DNA of 64,000 nt from Leadbetterella sp964423865 (lineage in GTDB: Bacteria > Bacteroidota > Bacteroidia > Cytophagales > Spirosomataceae), in assembly GCA_964423865.1 (NCBI GenBank), contig CAYRGN010000001.1, forward strand, positions 124,001 to 188,000, in the 5' to 3' direction. The translations under genes and the position numbers were made by a program. The notes beneath the pieces were generated by a model. It did no database searches. It was not told where the DNA came from and was given only the letters and a program-made list of their open reading frames with translations. Positions within the stretch are counted from its first letter, which is position 1. Every line of letters begins with the position of its first letter. Shown in pieces: positions 42,001-50,353 of this stretch.

Positions 42001-44124
42001 TTATTTCACTTCTTTTCCTGTTTTGTCGATAAAAAATGTTCTGCCGTCTTTGGTTACTTTGGCTTTTCCGTTCATAAATATAAATGCTTCCGAATATTGA
42101 AACGGAATGATTACTTTTCCTGTTCTATCAATATAACCCCATTTTTTTTCTAATTGCACAGCTGCCAATCCTTCATAAAATCCATCTTTTACACTTTCAT
42201 ATTTAAAAGGTATAATTTCTTTTCCGTTATGGTCTATAAATCCGTATTTATCTCCTCTAACCATTGCCCATTCTTCATCGTAACTACCACCAATGCTTAC
42301 CGCAGCTAAACCTTCTTTGAATTTATGATAATGGCTGTATTTTTGCTCTACGATTACTTTCCCGTTTTGGTCTTTAAATCCCCACAACGGAAAACGAGCA
42401 AAAGGATTATCGCTAAAAACTTGTAATTCCTGTGTTTGTTGTGGTTGCAGTTGTTGTAATAATTCTTCGGCTTCCTTACTGCCCAGTTTTACGGCTTTTT
42501 GTAGGTAATCTTTAGCTTTATCGTCATCCTCCAGGTCGTTATAATAGATGTCTCCTAAAATGTAGAGGGCATAGGGTACTTGTTTTTCAGCAGCTTTTTC
42601 TAACCATTTCAATGCTTCTTTAAAATTATGTTCTCCGACAAACAGTGTTGCTTTGCCTTCTCCGGCAAGATACATCAGACTGAGGTTAACCATAGCCATT
42701 GCGTCTTCTTTTTCGGCTGCTTTTTCGTACCAATTAAATGCTTCGGTATCGTTTTTGGTTACACCAACACCGTTATGATACATAAGTCCAAGATAATACA
42801 TTGCATCTGCAATCCCTTTTTCAGCTGATTGTTTATACCATTTTATTGCTTCGGTATAATTTTTTACGACACCTTGACCGTTATAATACATAAATCCGAG
42901 ATTATACATTGCTTGTGCATTTCCTTTTTCGGCTGATTGTTTATACCAGTTAAATGCTTCTGTTTCGTTTTTGGTTACACCTTGCCCGTCGTAATACATA
43001 GCTCCGAGATTATACATTGCTTCTGCATTTCCTTTTTCGGCTGATAGTTTAAGCAATTTCATTGCTGCGGTATAGTTTTTTACGTCATAAAAATCAAATG
43101 CTTTTTGAAATTCTGTATCTCCGTTGTCGGGTTGGGTTTTGGTTTGTGCAATGGCTGTGTTGGTGGTTGGTGTGGTTTCAAGTTGCTGTAAGGCGGTTTT
43201 GGCATATGGGTATCCTTTGTCAGACGCTTTCTGATACCACGCTTTGGCTTCGGTTATATTCTGTGCCACACCTTTGCCATATCTGTACATAGATCCGACT
43301 TCGTGCATTGCTTGTGCATTTCCTTTTTCGGCTGATTTTTTGTACCATTTTATTGCTTCGGTATAGTTTTGTGCTACACCTTTGCCAGCCTCATACAAAG
43401 TCCCAATATTGTACATTGCCGATGAATTTCCTTTGTCTGCCGATTTTTTATACCAATTCATTGCTTCGGTATTGTTTTGTGCTACACCTTTGCCGTTGGA
43501 ATACATAGCTCCGATATTAAGCATTGCCGATGCGTTTTCTTTTTCGGCTGATTGTTTGTACCAATTCAGGGCTTCGGTATAGTTTCCTGCTTCATAGGCT
43601 TCATATCCTTTGTTAAAATCTGCAAATCCGTCATCATTCTTTGTTTGAGTTTGTGCAATAGTGGTATTGTTGGTAATGGTTGGTTTGCTCAAATCGTTGC
43701 CGTTTTTATCGATAAAGAATTTGCGTTCTGCAATTTTTACTTCTGCCTTGCCGTTGCGAAAATCCCATACTAATTCATCATAAAGCAATGGTATCACTTC
43801 CTTTCCTTCGGTATTGATAAAACCGATTTTGCCATTGAGTTTTACTCCCGCCAACCCTTCGGAAAAGGAATACAATCTATCATATTTCAGAGGTGTGATT
43901 TCTTTGCCCGAAGCATTGATAAGTCCTGTTTTACCGTTGAGTTGTACATTTGCAAAACCATTAGAAAAATATAAGGCTCTGTCGTATTTTGCCGGAACGA
44001 TGATTTTTCCTTGTGAGTCGATATAGCCTTGTTTCCCATTATCTCCTTTAAACGGTTTCAATTCCTGTGCATTTGCCGTTATGGCCGTGAAAAGCAAAAG
44101 GCTGATTGTGATGAATGTTTTCAT
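42001..44124 (-). CDS. Secreted WG / Sel1-repeat hybrid protein
   Basis: A 707-aa protein with signal peptide (MKTFITISLLLFTAITANAQ). Residues about 21-140 are WG-like units, about 165-310 and 335-565 are two blocks of Sel1-type repeats (AMYNLGAMYYDGQGVTKNETEAFNWYKQSAEKGN, given in pieces of about 36 residues), and about 575-707 are again WG repeats. TPR-like Sel1 repeats mediate protein contacts, so this would be a large secreted scaffold. The Sel1 blocks differ slightly in codon detail but use the same AT-rich codons. Confidence 0.88.
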   Translation of the reverse strand: MKTFITISLLLFTAITANAQELKPFKGDNGKQGYIDSQGKIIVPAKYDRALYFSNGFANVQLNGKTGLINASGKEITPLKYDRLYSFSEGLAGVKLNGKIGFINTEGKEVIPLLYDELVWDFRNGKAEVKIAERKFFIDKNGNDLSKPTITNNTTIAQTQTKNDDGFADFNKGYEAYEAGNYTEALNWYKQSAEKENASAMLNIGAMYSNGKGVAQNNTEAMNWYKKSADKGNSSAMYNIGTLYEAGKGVAQNYTEAIKWYKKSAEKGNAQAMHEVGSMYRYGKGVAQNITEAKAWYQKASDKGYPYAKTALQQLETTPTTNTAIAQTKTQPDNGDTEFQKAFDFYDVKNYTAAMKLLKLSAEKGNAEAMYNLGAMYYDGQGVTKNETEAFNWYKQSAEKGNAQAMYNLGFMYYNGQGVVKNYTEAIKWYKQSAEKGIADAMYYLGLMYHNGVGVTKNDTEAFNWYEKAAEKEDAMAMVNLSLMYLAGEGKATLFVGEHNFKEALKWLEKAAEKQVPYALYILGDIYYNDLEDDDKAKDYLQKAVKLGSKEAEELLQQLQPQQTQELQVFSDNPFARFPLWGFKDQNGKVIVEQKYSHYHKFKEGLAAVSIGGSYDEEWAMVRGDKYGFIDHNGKEIIPFKYESVKDGFYEGLAAVQLEKKWGYIDRTGKVIIPFQYSEAFIFMNGKAKVTKDGRTFFIDKTGKEVK

Positions 44125-44182
44125 TTTTTTGTTGATTTAAAAATTTAATGATTTAAAGATTCAACGATTTTACCATTCACCA

Positions 44183-44413
44183 CTATTTAACTCGCTTTCC
44201 TGTTTTGTCGATAAATCCCCATTGGTCATTGAGATTTACACCTGCCAATCCCTCGTGAAAAGGAAGTGCATTGTGATACTGAAACGGTATCACGAGTTTG
44301 CTGTTGTCTATGTAACCCCATTTCCAGTTGATGTCGTTTACAGCTTCTAATTCCTGTGCCTGTACGGCCATTGCTGTAAGCAATAAAAAGGTGGTTGTGA
44401 TGATTTTTTTCAT
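44183..44413 (-). pseudogene. Collapsed copy of the 38055 WG gene
   Basis: A 76-codon frame whose first 70 residues are identical to the WG gene at 38055 and whose end (KTGKRVK) equals that gene's last residues. About 250 codons of WG repeats are missing in frame. This fits recombination between two WG repeats after duplication. It might still be expressed as a single-repeat secreted peptide, so pseudogene is a judgement. Confidence 0.75.
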
Positions 44414-44620
44414 TGTTTATGCTTTTTAATAATACGTTTGTATAATAGTTATCGTACAAAATTCGTTTTTTAGGGGTTGGCTGTCAATACGCAGTTTGTC
44501 GTATATTTGGATGAAAAGCGATAATACTATTCTTCGCTATTTTTACATTCTATTCCCGATATCGGCGGAGCGGTCTGGTTGCAACCTGTTACTGACGAAG
44601 AATATAAATACCCGGACCCA
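44196..44620. repeat. 425-bp direct repeat, right copy
   Basis: The second copy of 38818-39242. It ends at CCCGGACCCA, after which the sequence turns into the promoter region of the ferredoxin-NADP reductase. The 326 bp between 44414 and 44739 hold this repeat and no other gene. Confidence 0.9.
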
Positions 44621-44739
44621 AAGGAAGAAAATAGTATAGCGTTTTGAGAGACTTCCGCCTTTAATTGAACGTAATGGTATAGAAAATGTGTTCTTTATAT
44701 GAGGAAACTCCATTAAACCGAACACAGGATTAATTCACC

Positions 44740-45792
44740 ATGATTTCTACCGATATACTGATTATTGGCGCGGGGCCTACCGGGCTTTTCGCCGTTTTTG
44801 AAGCAGGACTTCTCAAGTTAAAATGTCATCTTATTGACGCGCTTCCCCAGCCGGGCGGGCAGCTGTCTGAGTTGTATCCCAAGAAACCCATCTTTGATAT
44901 TCCGGGCTACCCGAGTGTAGGCGCCCAGGAGCTGGTGGATAACCTGATGGAGCAGATTCGTCAGTTTCAACCGGGTTTTACGCTCAATGAACGTGCGGAA
45001 ACCATTGAAAAACAAGACGACGGAACGTTTATGGTCACTACCGACCGCGGTACCCGTCACCATGCCAGGGCGGTGGCCATCGCCGGGGGGTTGGGCAGTT
45101 TTGAGCCGCGGAAACCCGAGCTGGAAAACCTGGAAATGTACGAGGAGAAAGGGGTGGAATATTTTGTGCGTAACCCGGAACTGTTCAGGGGGCGGAAAAT
45201 CGCGATCGCGGGCGGTGGAGATTCGGCCCTCGACTGGAGTGTTTTCCTTTCCGATATCGCCGAAGAAGTCACCCTTATTCACCGAAGAAATGAGTTCAGG
45301 GGAGCCCTTGACTCGGTAGAAAAGGTGAGGGAACTTAAAGCACAGGGAAAAATTCAGCTTCTCACCCCGGCGGAAGTAACCGGCTTGAAAGGAGACGGCC
45401 GGCTGGAAGCCATCACCATTGAAAAAGAAGGCGTGTCTTCGGAGAAGGCGGTGGATTACTTCATACCCCTGTTTGGCCTGACTCCCAAGCTGGGGCCTAT
45501 TGCCGGTTGGGGACTGGAAATAGAAAAAAACGCGATTAAGGTCAATAATGCCCTTGATTACCAGACCAATATAGAGGGAATTTACGCCATCGGGGATGTC
45601 AACACTTACCCCGGAAAACTGAAGCTGATTCTGTGCGGGTTCCATGAAGCCACGCTCATGTGTCAAAGCGTGTATAACCGTTTAAATCCAGGCAGAAAAT
45701 ATGTGTTGAAATATACCACCGTATCGGGTATAGACGGTTTTGACGGTAGCCGCAAAGAAGCGGAAAAGGCAGTTGTGCAGGCTATTGACTGA
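44740..45792 (+). CDS. Ferredoxin/flavodoxin-NADP+ reductase (thioredoxin reductase-like)
   Basis: A 350-aa flavoprotein. FAD binds at IIGAGPTGLFAVFEAG (7-22), the second dinucleotide fold is at IAGGGDSALDWSVF near 153, and the C-terminal FAD motif is IYAIGDVN near 284. It lacks the CxxC redox pair of thioredoxin reductase and has the PxPGGQLSELYP segment (near 37-45) that marks the YumC-like type 2 FNR group. It reduces ferredoxin with NADPH or the reverse; the next gene is its likely partner. Confidence 0.9.
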   Translation: MISTDILIIGAGPTGLFAVFEAGLLKLKCHLIDALPQPGGQLSELYPKKPIFDIPGYPSVGAQELVDNLMEQIRQFQPGFTLNERAETIEKQDDGTFMVTTDRGTRHHARAVAIAGGLGSFEPRKPELENLEMYEEKGVEYFVRNPELFRGRKIAIAGGGDSALDWSVFLSDIAEEVTLIHRRNEFRGALDSVEKVRELKAQGKIQLLTPAEVTGLKGDGRLEAITIEKEGVSSEKAVDYFIPLFGLTPKLGPIAGWGLEIEKNAIKVNNALDYQTNIEGIYAIGDVNTYPGKLKLILCGFHEATLMCQSVYNRLNPGRKYVLKYTTVSGIDGFDGSRKEAEKAVVQAID

Positions 45793-45809
45793 TCATAAAT
45801 ACCCGGAAC

Positions 45810-46139
45810 ATGTCAGACGTTAATATTAAAGTAAAAGACAGAAAAGGGGTGGAGCATACCCTGCTTGCGCCTACCGACATGAGCATGAACCTGATGGAGC
45901 TGGTTCGTGCGTATGAGTTGGAAGAGGAAGGTACCATAGGAATATGCGGAGGGATGGGCATGTGCGCGTCTTGCCAGTGCTATGTACTCAATGATGTCGA
46001 CCTCCCCGAAAAGTCAGACGAGGAGGAGGCCCTTCTTTCAGAGGCCTTTCATGTGAAATCCAATTCCCGCCTGGGTTGCCAGATCTTTTTAACCCGGGAT
46101 CTGGAAGGACTGGAGATTGAACTGGCGCCGGAATCTTAA
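45810..46139 (+). CDS. [2Fe-2S] ferredoxin
   Basis: A 109-aa ferredoxin of the adrenodoxin/plant-like fold. Cluster ligands are Cys46, Cys52, Cys55 and Cys90 (CGGMGMCASCQCYV...GCQ), with an extra Cys57. It follows the FNR-like gene after 17 bp, and the pair most likely forms an electron-transfer module. The downstream partner is unknown; nirB further on uses NADH directly and is not an obvious client. Confidence 0.9.
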   Translation: MSDVNIKVKDRKGVEHTLLAPTDMSMNLMELVRAYELEEEGTIGICGGMGMCASCQCYVLNDVDLPEKSDEEEALLSEAFHVKSNSRLGCQIFLTRDLEGLEIELAPES

Positions 46140-46171
46140 CTTTTGCACCAGATTTTTACTGCAATATCATG

Positions 46172-46242
46172 AAATAGCCATGAGCATTGAGCCGGGTGGC
46201 GCACCACTATCAGAAAACAGGCACACCCCCCAATGAATAAGC
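46172..46242 (-). repeat. Dispersed intergenic element, copy B
   Basis: Read on the minus strand it matches copy A at 8821 in three blocks. Because it overlaps a possible upstream start (46233) of the YwbE gene, that longer start is unlikely. Confidence 0.75.
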
Positions 46243-46301
46243 GAAGCGTCGCGGGGCGGCCTTCCACCCGGCTGACTGCTGAAAGCAAAAATTTTATACA
46301 G

Positions 46302-46514
46302 ATGAAAGTGGACGGAAGAACCCGGGCAAATATTAAACCCGGAATGTGGGTAAACATTATCCTGAAGAAGGATCAGCGCACCGGTGAGCTGACCGAAGGG
46401 GTCGTAAAGAACATACTTACATCCGCACCCTACCACCACAGGGGCATCAAAGTACGTTTGGAGGATGGTCAGATCGGAAGGGTGGCAGAGATCTTACCCG
46501 ACGAGGATTTTTAA
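46302..46514 (+). CDS. YwbE family protein
   Basis: A 70-aa product from MKVDGRTRANIKPG, matching YwbE (DUF2196) in length and in the core RANIKPGMWVNIILKKDQR, TGELTEGVVKNIL and GIKVRLEDGQIGRV. The fold is a small beta-barrel of the KOW/SH3 type; function unknown. The in-frame ATG at 46233 would add 23 residues from repeat DNA. It is downstream of the ferredoxin gene. Confidence 0.88.
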   Translation: MKVDGRTRANIKPGMWVNIILKKDQRTGELTEGVVKNILTSAPYHHRGIKVRLEDGQIGRVAEILPDEDF

Positions 46515-46540
46515 CCCGGTTGTTTCACTGTCAGAACAAG

Positions 46541-47443
46541 CTACTTCTGTGTTTTACAATCACAGGGGAGGGGCTTCGTGGAGATCACGATATTATCGAA
46601 ATATCTTTCCTGGTCTTTTACCGCTCCGTTATTCCAGTAATTTTCAAAGAAAACAGCATTGATCTTATAGCTGTCGGGCTTCGTGTTCCAGGCCTTGTGC
46701 CAGTTCAGGTTGTAGCTGCCTGCCTGTAGCTCATCATCGATCCAAAACTCAAATACTCCGTCGGCCTTACCGGGAGTGTTTAGCTTTACGTGAGCCACAA
46801 TACAGTGCCATTTTCCCGAATTCTCTGTACTGAAGAGGTCTTTTTTGCTCTTTTTGTAGCCCAGCCACCGGAGCCGGGGAAAATCATTGTAGCGGCGGGT
46901 CACGAGCTCCGAATTTTCATTAATACCCGTGGCGGGGTCCATAACGAGGTAATTCGCGTTTGGTGCGCTGCCCGACCAGATGTGTGCGATCATGGACTGC
47001 TGCCAGTTTCTGCCGGCAATGACGGTGGCTCGTGACAGCTTGTCGCCCCCGCCGCCCTGCCAGCCTTTTTCATGCTTCACGTCTATCCGCCAGTAGATCT
47101 CATCGAAGTCTTGGTGAGGCTCAGAAACAGGCCGCATATAAGGGTCGGGAGAGCGCCCGATGGCTACGTGGAGTTTCCCGGCTTCCACCTCTCCCTCTTG
47201 CCATTTTATTACCATACCGGCGCTGCCGTTCCTTCCCGCACCTTCTGTGCGTACGAAGTCTCCCTCGTCGTTGTCGTAAGCAAAATATCGTTCGGTGAGG
47301 TCGCCCGGAGATTCAAAGTCGTCACAGAACAAAGTGCCGGGCGGAGCATTAACGCAGCGGAAACAGTGGTCTTCATCCGTCTGCAGGAAATGCAGAAGAG
47401 GCAGGAGGATAGCCGGTAATGTTTTTAGTAGGATTGTATACAT
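46541..47443 (-). CDS. Secreted jelly-roll protein (possible polysaccharide lyase)
   Basis: A 300-aa protein with a signal-like N-terminus (MYTILLKTLPAILLPLLHFL). The rest is beta-rich: ITxWRIDVKHEKGWQGGGGDKLSRATV, WHCIVAHVKLNTPGKADG, FEFWIDDELQA and the final RYFDNIVISTKPL. This resembles the concanavalin A-like jelly roll of polysaccharide lyases and LamG domains, but catalytic residues cannot be named from reading alone. Convergent with the YwbE gene. Confidence 0.6.
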   Translation of the reverse strand: MYTILLKTLPAILLPLLHFLQTDEDHCFRCVNAPPGTLFCDDFESPGDLTERYFAYDNDEGDFVRTEGAGRNGSAGMVIKWQEGEVEAGKLHVAIGRSPDPYMRPVSEPHQDFDEIYWRIDVKHEKGWQGGGGDKLSRATVIAGRNWQQSMIAHIWSGSAPNANYLVMDPATGINENSELVTRRYNDFPRLRWLGYKKSKKDLFSTENSGKWHCIVAHVKLNTPGKADGVFEFWIDDELQAGSYNLNWHKAWNTKPDSYKINAVFFENYWNNGAVKDQERYFDNIVISTKPLPCDCKTQK

Positions 47444-47507
47444 AAACGTTTAAAATTAGGTTTTTTGCTAAAAGTGTACAAACTTTAGCAGCATCAAACC
47501 TACAATT

Positions 47508-47948
47508 ATGAAAAAATACTTAGTTGTTACATTGCTTTTTGCCTGTCTTCCGGGCTATTCCCAAAGCCAGGAGACCGATTCCGTGAAGGAAACCATCCAC
47601 CGTTTTTTCGATGCGATGCGAAACTCTGACTCTTCGGGAATTAGAAGTACGTTGGCTTCCGGGGCCATCTTCCAGACCATTACACGGGAAAATGAGATCA
47701 GGACCGAAGAAATCGCAGGCTTTATAGGCTCCGTTGCCAAAGCTCCGAAGGGAAGTCTGGATGAGCGTATCTCTTTTACCACGGTCAATGTAGACGATAA
47801 CCTGGCTGCCGTCTGGACCCCCTATAAGTTCTATTACAACGGACAATTTTCCCATTGCGGGGTAAACAGCTTCCAGCTCCACAAAGAAAACGGTGTCTGG
47901 AAAATAGCCTATATTATAGATACGCGACGCAAAACAGGCTGTCTTTGA
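47508..47948 (+). CDS. Secreted NTF2-like (SnoaL) protein
   Basis: A 146-aa protein with a signal peptide (LLFACLPGYSQ) and the cystatin-like NTF2 fold: VKETIHRFFDAMRNSDSSGI helix at the start, AAVWTPYKFYYNGQFSHCGVNSFQL and VWKIAYIIDTRRKTGC strands at the end. Such proteins are often DUF4440-type with unknown substrate. It ends 5 bp before the convergent S9 peptidase gene. Confidence 0.8.
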   Translation: MKKYLVVTLLFACLPGYSQSQETDSVKETIHRFFDAMRNSDSSGIRSTLASGAIFQTITRENEIRTEEIAGFIGSVAKAPKGSLDERISFTTVNVDDNLAAVWTPYKFYYNGQFSHCGVNSFQLHKENGVWKIAYIIDTRRKTGCL

Positions 47949-47952
47949 TTGG

Positions 47953-50193
47953 TCACTGTCCGCTCGTACTAATATGCCCTTCCCATTCCGGCGGATCCAC
48001 GCCAATAAGATGTTTGACAAAGAAATCCCTTCTTCGGTGTTCGCCGTAATCGCCGCCGAGTGAATGCCCCATACCGGGTACAAACAGGAAATCTACGTAT
48101 TTGTTGGCCTTGATGATGGCGTTAATGAACTGGAATGTGGAAGACGGATCTACATTGTCATCCATTTCACCCAGGATAAGCAGTAGTTTCCCCTGTAATT
48201 TATGGGCGTGGGTCACGTTGGATGACGCTTCGTATTGCTCACCGATGGGGTACCCCATCCATTGTTCGTTCCACCAGATCTTGTCCATGCGGTTGTCGTG
48301 ACACCCCGACGAAGAGACGGCTACTTTATAGAAGTCCGGGTGATGGAGTAGGGCCCCGGCCGAACTTTGTCCTCCTGCCGAATTCCCGAAAATACCTACC
48401 CTTGTAATGTCCATATACGGATAACGGATGGCCGCGGCTTTGATCCATTTGATGCGGTCAGGAAAGCCGCTGTCTTGCAGGTTTTTCCAGCACACATCGT
48501 GGAAGGCCTTGGAGCGGTTCGATGTACCCATGCCGTCGATCTGCACCACGATGAAACCCAGTTCGGCCAGCTGGTGGAGGTCGCCGCGGGAGTCGGTCAG
48601 GAAGTTCTTCGGTACGAAAGAATCGTGGGGCCCGGCATAGATATATTCAATCACCGGGTATTTTTTCTTAGGGTCGAAATTAGAAGGTCGGATGATCATT
48701 CCCCAGATATCGGTGCTGTCGTCACGGGCCGTGCTCACAAATACTTCCGGCATCACCCAGCCGGTTTTCAGGAGGTCTTTGATGTCGGCTTTTTCGAGTT
48801 TCATTACGGTAGAACCGTCTTTGGTTTTCCTCAATACGGTTTCCGAAGCCTGGTCTATGCGCGACCAGGTATCCACAAAATATTGATGATCGTGCGAAAA
48901 AACAGCCCTGTGGTTGCCGTTTTCGCCCGTAAGGCGGGTCAATCCCGTGCCGTCAAAGTTCACCCGGTAAAGCTGAATGAAATAGGGGTCTTGTCCTATC
49001 TCTTTCCCGCTGCCTTCAAAAATAACGGTACGGTTAGACTCGTCCACATGCACTACCTGTCTCACTACCCACTGCCCTTTGGTGATCTGGTTTTTTACTT
49101 TGCCTGTGCGGGCGTCGTAAAGGTAGAGGTGGTTCCAGCCGTCGCGTTCCGACATCCATATCATCTCCTCTGTGCCTTCGGCATAGTGGCGAAAACGTTT
49201 TCCGCTGTAATGGATAAACGTTTTACTGCGTTCTTTAATGACCTCCAGGGCTGTGCCGGTAGAGGCTTCAATTTTTAAAACATTGTACACCTGGTGCCCC
49301 CGGCGGTTGTATTCCATGACAAAACTTCCCCCGTTTTTATGCCATACGGGAGCCGACAGGCTGTATTGGTCGGGGATCAGGTTGACATCTACCGGTTGAG
49401 CGGTACCTTTTTCAACATCAAAAACTACCGGGTATTTCTGGTTAAGGGCATCGCCCGGTTTCAGGTAATCGCGGGTGTGTAATTTCGGTTGCAGTTGGTC
49501 GGTCGGAGAAGATTCGATGAGTGTGAGCAGCCGCTTTTGTCCGGGACGGATGCGGTTGGATACAAAATGTTTGGAGTCGGGCGACCAGTAGATCCAGGCC
49601 GAATAGAATTCTCCCGGTGATCCGTCAAAACTGAGCTGCCTTTCGGTAGCGGGGTCATCGGTCTTACTTACGTAGATATTGGAATTTTTGATATAGACTT
49701 TCCATTTTTTATCGGGGGAAGTAATGGGGTTTCCCTGGCTCTCGTCTCTCTGGTTGCCCCAATATCCCCAGGGCCGGGGCGGAGTGACCTCTCCAAGGGA
49801 ACGCAATTCCCCTGACTTCAGATCGTATTCCCAGTTTTTGCCCGATGCGGTAAAGCTAAAATGGGTTTCATTTAATTTTTGATTGCTCAGGTTGCGGAGG
49901 TCGGTCTTCTGCTCTGTCTGTTCGTTTAGCAATGCCTTCAGTTTTTCCGAATCAAAGGCCTTTTGTTTTTGCCGGGTTTCGGCATTGACAAGATAGTAAG
50001 CCGGTCCTTTCGCGGTTTCCACCCGGTACCAGAACATGTAGGTTTTCTCTATCCAGGTGACCTGGGCAGGTTCGTTGTACACCTTGTTTCGGGTGCTTTC
50101 TTTGATATAATCCGCGCGTTCAAAGTCTGAACGGGTACCCTGGGCAAATACAGAAAGGGTGAACAGGAAGAAAAACAAGGTTTGTAATTTCAT
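47953..50193 (-). CDS. Secreted S9 family peptidase (DPP IV-like, second copy)
   Basis: From MKLQTLFFFL the product has 746 residues, with a signal peptide ending VFAQ. The propeller occupies about 25-510; the hydrolase domain has the nucleophile in FGNSAGGQSS (Ser605), acid in EMDDNVD (Asp678) and His710 in GMGHSLGG. The GNSAGG elbow differs from GWSGGG of the 3255 enzyme, so specificity probably differs. The start at 50193 gives a normal signal; a longer frame from 50223 does not. Confidence 0.9.
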   Translation of the reverse strand: MKLQTLFFFLFTLSVFAQGTRSDFERADYIKESTRNKVYNEPAQVTWIEKTYMFWYRVETAKGPAYYLVNAETRQKQKAFDSEKLKALLNEQTEQKTDLRNLSNQKLNETHFSFTASGKNWEYDLKSGELRSLGEVTPPRPWGYWGNQRDESQGNPITSPDKKWKVYIKNSNIYVSKTDDPATERQLSFDGSPGEFYSAWIYWSPDSKHFVSNRIRPGQKRLLTLIESSPTDQLQPKLHTRDYLKPGDALNQKYPVVFDVEKGTAQPVDVNLIPDQYSLSAPVWHKNGGSFVMEYNRRGHQVYNVLKIEASTGTALEVIKERSKTFIHYSGKRFRHYAEGTEEMIWMSERDGWNHLYLYDARTGKVKNQITKGQWVVRQVVHVDESNRTVIFEGSGKEIGQDPYFIQLYRVNFDGTGLTRLTGENGNHRAVFSHDHQYFVDTWSRIDQASETVLRKTKDGSTVMKLEKADIKDLLKTGWVMPEVFVSTARDDSTDIWGMIIRPSNFDPKKKYPVIEYIYAGPHDSFVPKNFLTDSRGDLHQLAELGFIVVQIDGMGTSNRSKAFHDVCWKNLQDSGFPDRIKWIKAAAIRYPYMDITRVGIFGNSAGGQSSAGALLHHPDFYKVAVSSSGCHDNRMDKIWWNEQWMGYPIGEQYEASSNVTHAHKLQGKLLLILGEMDDNVDPSSTFQFINAIIKANKYVDFLFVPGMGHSLGGDYGEHRRRDFFVKHLIGVDPPEWEGHISTSGQ

Positions 50194-50353
50194 AAGAATA
50201 GAGTCAATGAGACGAAAGTACATAATTTTATCTTAGCCGATGCGACAAAGTTAAAATCTGCTAAAAACTAACCAAAAAACGTTCAAATAATTCGCCATTC
50301 TTTTCACAGCCCGGATTACGTTGTATATTGAGCCCGAGAATTTAACTCCTGTC

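Noticed and set aside
35603..44739. Prophage or integrative element
   Set aside because: No integrase, transposase, portal, capsid, relaxase or tRNA-flanking repeat was found; the island is defined only by composition and repeats.
48367..49278. 303-codon frame antisense to the second S9 peptidase
   Set aside because: Shadow frame; the catalytic triad and signal peptide of the sense gene are complete.
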